DNA of 12,301 nt from Candidatus Omnitrophota bacterium (GTDB lineage: Bacteria > Omnitrophota > Gorgyraeia > 2-01-FULL-45-10). A program made the translations under genes and the position numbers. The notes under the pieces are model-generated. The model searched no databases and was not told the origin of the DNA. It saw nothing but the letters and a program-made list of their open reading frames with translations. Shown here one piece after another: positions 11,592 through 12,301 of the stretch. Within the stretch, counting starts at the first letter, position 1. Every line of letters begins with the position of its first letter. The stretch spans positions 1 through 12,301 of the forward strand of contig JAPLMG010000082.1 in NCBI GenBank assembly GCA_026387165.1, written 5' to 3'.

Positions 11592-12301
11592 TCAACATTC
11601 AGCGAGGCCGGCCACTATTTTGGACCGGATCTCGTCCCTAAGCCGGTCGAAATCGCCTGGGCCGAGAGAGGATGTCTCTACTGCCGGAAAGACGCGTAAT
11701 GTGCAGAATATTTTTGCGGAAAACTGCCTGCCGCCTTTGGGGATGGCGTCTCTCGTTCCACTGATAAGTATCGGAAGCACCGGCCGCTTTTCTTTTATCG
11801 CGAGCTTGAAAGCGCCGTTCTGAAACTCTCCGACTTCACCCGTCTCGCTTCTCGTGCCTTCGGGGAAAAATAAGACCGACATATCCTCCTTAAGCCATTG
11901 GGCGGCTTCGCGGTATATTTTTTTGATGCTCGAAAAGTCGCCTCTCTCTAATTTTATGTGTTTGGCAAGCGTCATGCACCATCCCAGCACAGGTATCTTA
12001 AATAAGCTCTCTTTCGCCACCCACTTAAATTGCGATCTTATCTGGTACAGGACTATTATGTCAGCGAGGCTTTGATGATTGGACACCATGACATACGTCT
12101 TTTTCTTATCTATATTCTCCAGGCCGCTTATCTTCATCTTCCAGTAAGGATTAAAGCAAAGAAGTATATCGCTCCACCAGTAGCATTGCGCATGAGGGAC
12201 CCTCCTCTGTTTATCAAACGGGTACAGCGCTACGGTGAAAAACAGCATGGCAAGATACAGGATAAAGGTCATCACCGCGCCGAATACCCATATGAAGATA
12301 G
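11592..12301 (-). CDS. plsC: 1-acyl-sn-glycerol-3-phosphate acyltransferase, PlsC family (N-terminus beyond window)
   Basis: This inner-membrane enzyme adds the second acyl chain to lysophosphatidic acid to give phosphatidic acid. Motif I is NHQSLAD, with the HX4D pair (H67/D72 numbered from the codon at 12275). KWVAKESLFKIPVLGW and RGD follow as motif II, FFPEGTRS as motif III, and a VLPILISGTRD segment as motif IV. The hydrophobic N-terminus (MTFILYLAMLFFTVALYPF) is one membrane helix. A GTG at 12275 has no Shine-Dalgarno, and the frame stays open to the window edge with hydrophobic residues (IFIWVFGAV), so the true start is probably outside. Family membership is firm. Exact acyl-acceptor specificity cannot be read from sequence alone. 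Confidence 0.93.
   Translation of the reverse strand, partial: IFIWVFGAVMTFILYLAMLFFTVALYPFDKQRRVPHAQCYWWSDILLCFNPYWKMKISGLENIDKKKTYVMVSNHQSLADIIVLYQIRSQFKWVAKESLFKIPVLGWCMTLAKHIKLERGDFSSIKKIYREAAQWLKEDMSVLFFPEGTRSETGEVGEFQNGAFKLAIKEKRPVLPILISGTRDAIPKGGRQFSAKIFCTLRVFPAVETSSLGPGDFDRLRDEIRSKIVAGLAEC

Overview
This is a bacterial chromosome segment: the promoters look sigma-70-like, the start sites have Shine-Dalgarno sequences, both tRNAs encode CCA, and there is a bacterial TadA. Every gene I can support is on the minus strand. Repeats, mosaic base composition and gene style suggest an uncultured Gram-negative-type lineage, with something like Candidatus Omnitrophota as a weak guess. No rRNA or other marker here fixes the taxonomy.

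Reading in the direction of transcription (right to left), the right end (about 10190-12301) is a conserved translation and lipid block. It holds a PlsC-type acyltransferase, a small MetRS-beta/CsaA-type tRNA-binding protein, tRNA-Arg(ACG), tadA and tRNA-Ser(GCU). TadA makes inosine at A34 of tRNA-Arg(ACG), so the enzyme lies directly beside its own substrate gene. Its Shine-Dalgarno is buried in a long predicted hairpin, and its stop codon lies inside the tRNA-Ser gene. Partial copies of the 5' part of tRNA-Arg litter the spacer upstream of that tRNA.

The middle (about 3310-10120) is an AT-rich accessory island. Two direct copies of a 309-bp cassette bound it, aligning without gaps at a constant offset of 6443 bp. 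Each cassette carries a small gene with a K-A-W-I-P-K-A-W-I core. The right copy is open and the left copy has a TGA where the right has TGG. Inside the island, in transcription order, are: a protein with an NKYxGDxGDFGKYG start followed 5 nt later by a secreted protein; a wHTH-nucleotidyltransferase/HEPN toxin-antitoxin pair with a palindromic operator on its promoter; an unrecognised 294-aa protein; and a three-gene operon of two DUF488 proteins plus a dual-OB-type protein with its own strong promoter. REP/MITE-like hairpins lie between these units.

The left end (1-3230) has an AlbA_2/Schlafen-type plus GHKL-ATPase regulator, whose consensus promoter is overlapped by three ACATGT operators. 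Beyond a repeat-rich spacer is a two-gene operon of a helical cytosolic protein and a membrane-anchored coiled-coil protein that runs off the edge and contains an exact 82-bp internal repeat.

The best candidate for an undescribed system is the DUF488-DUF488-dual-OB operon. The cassette-bounded island and the tadA/tRNA-Arg arrangement are the next most interesting features.
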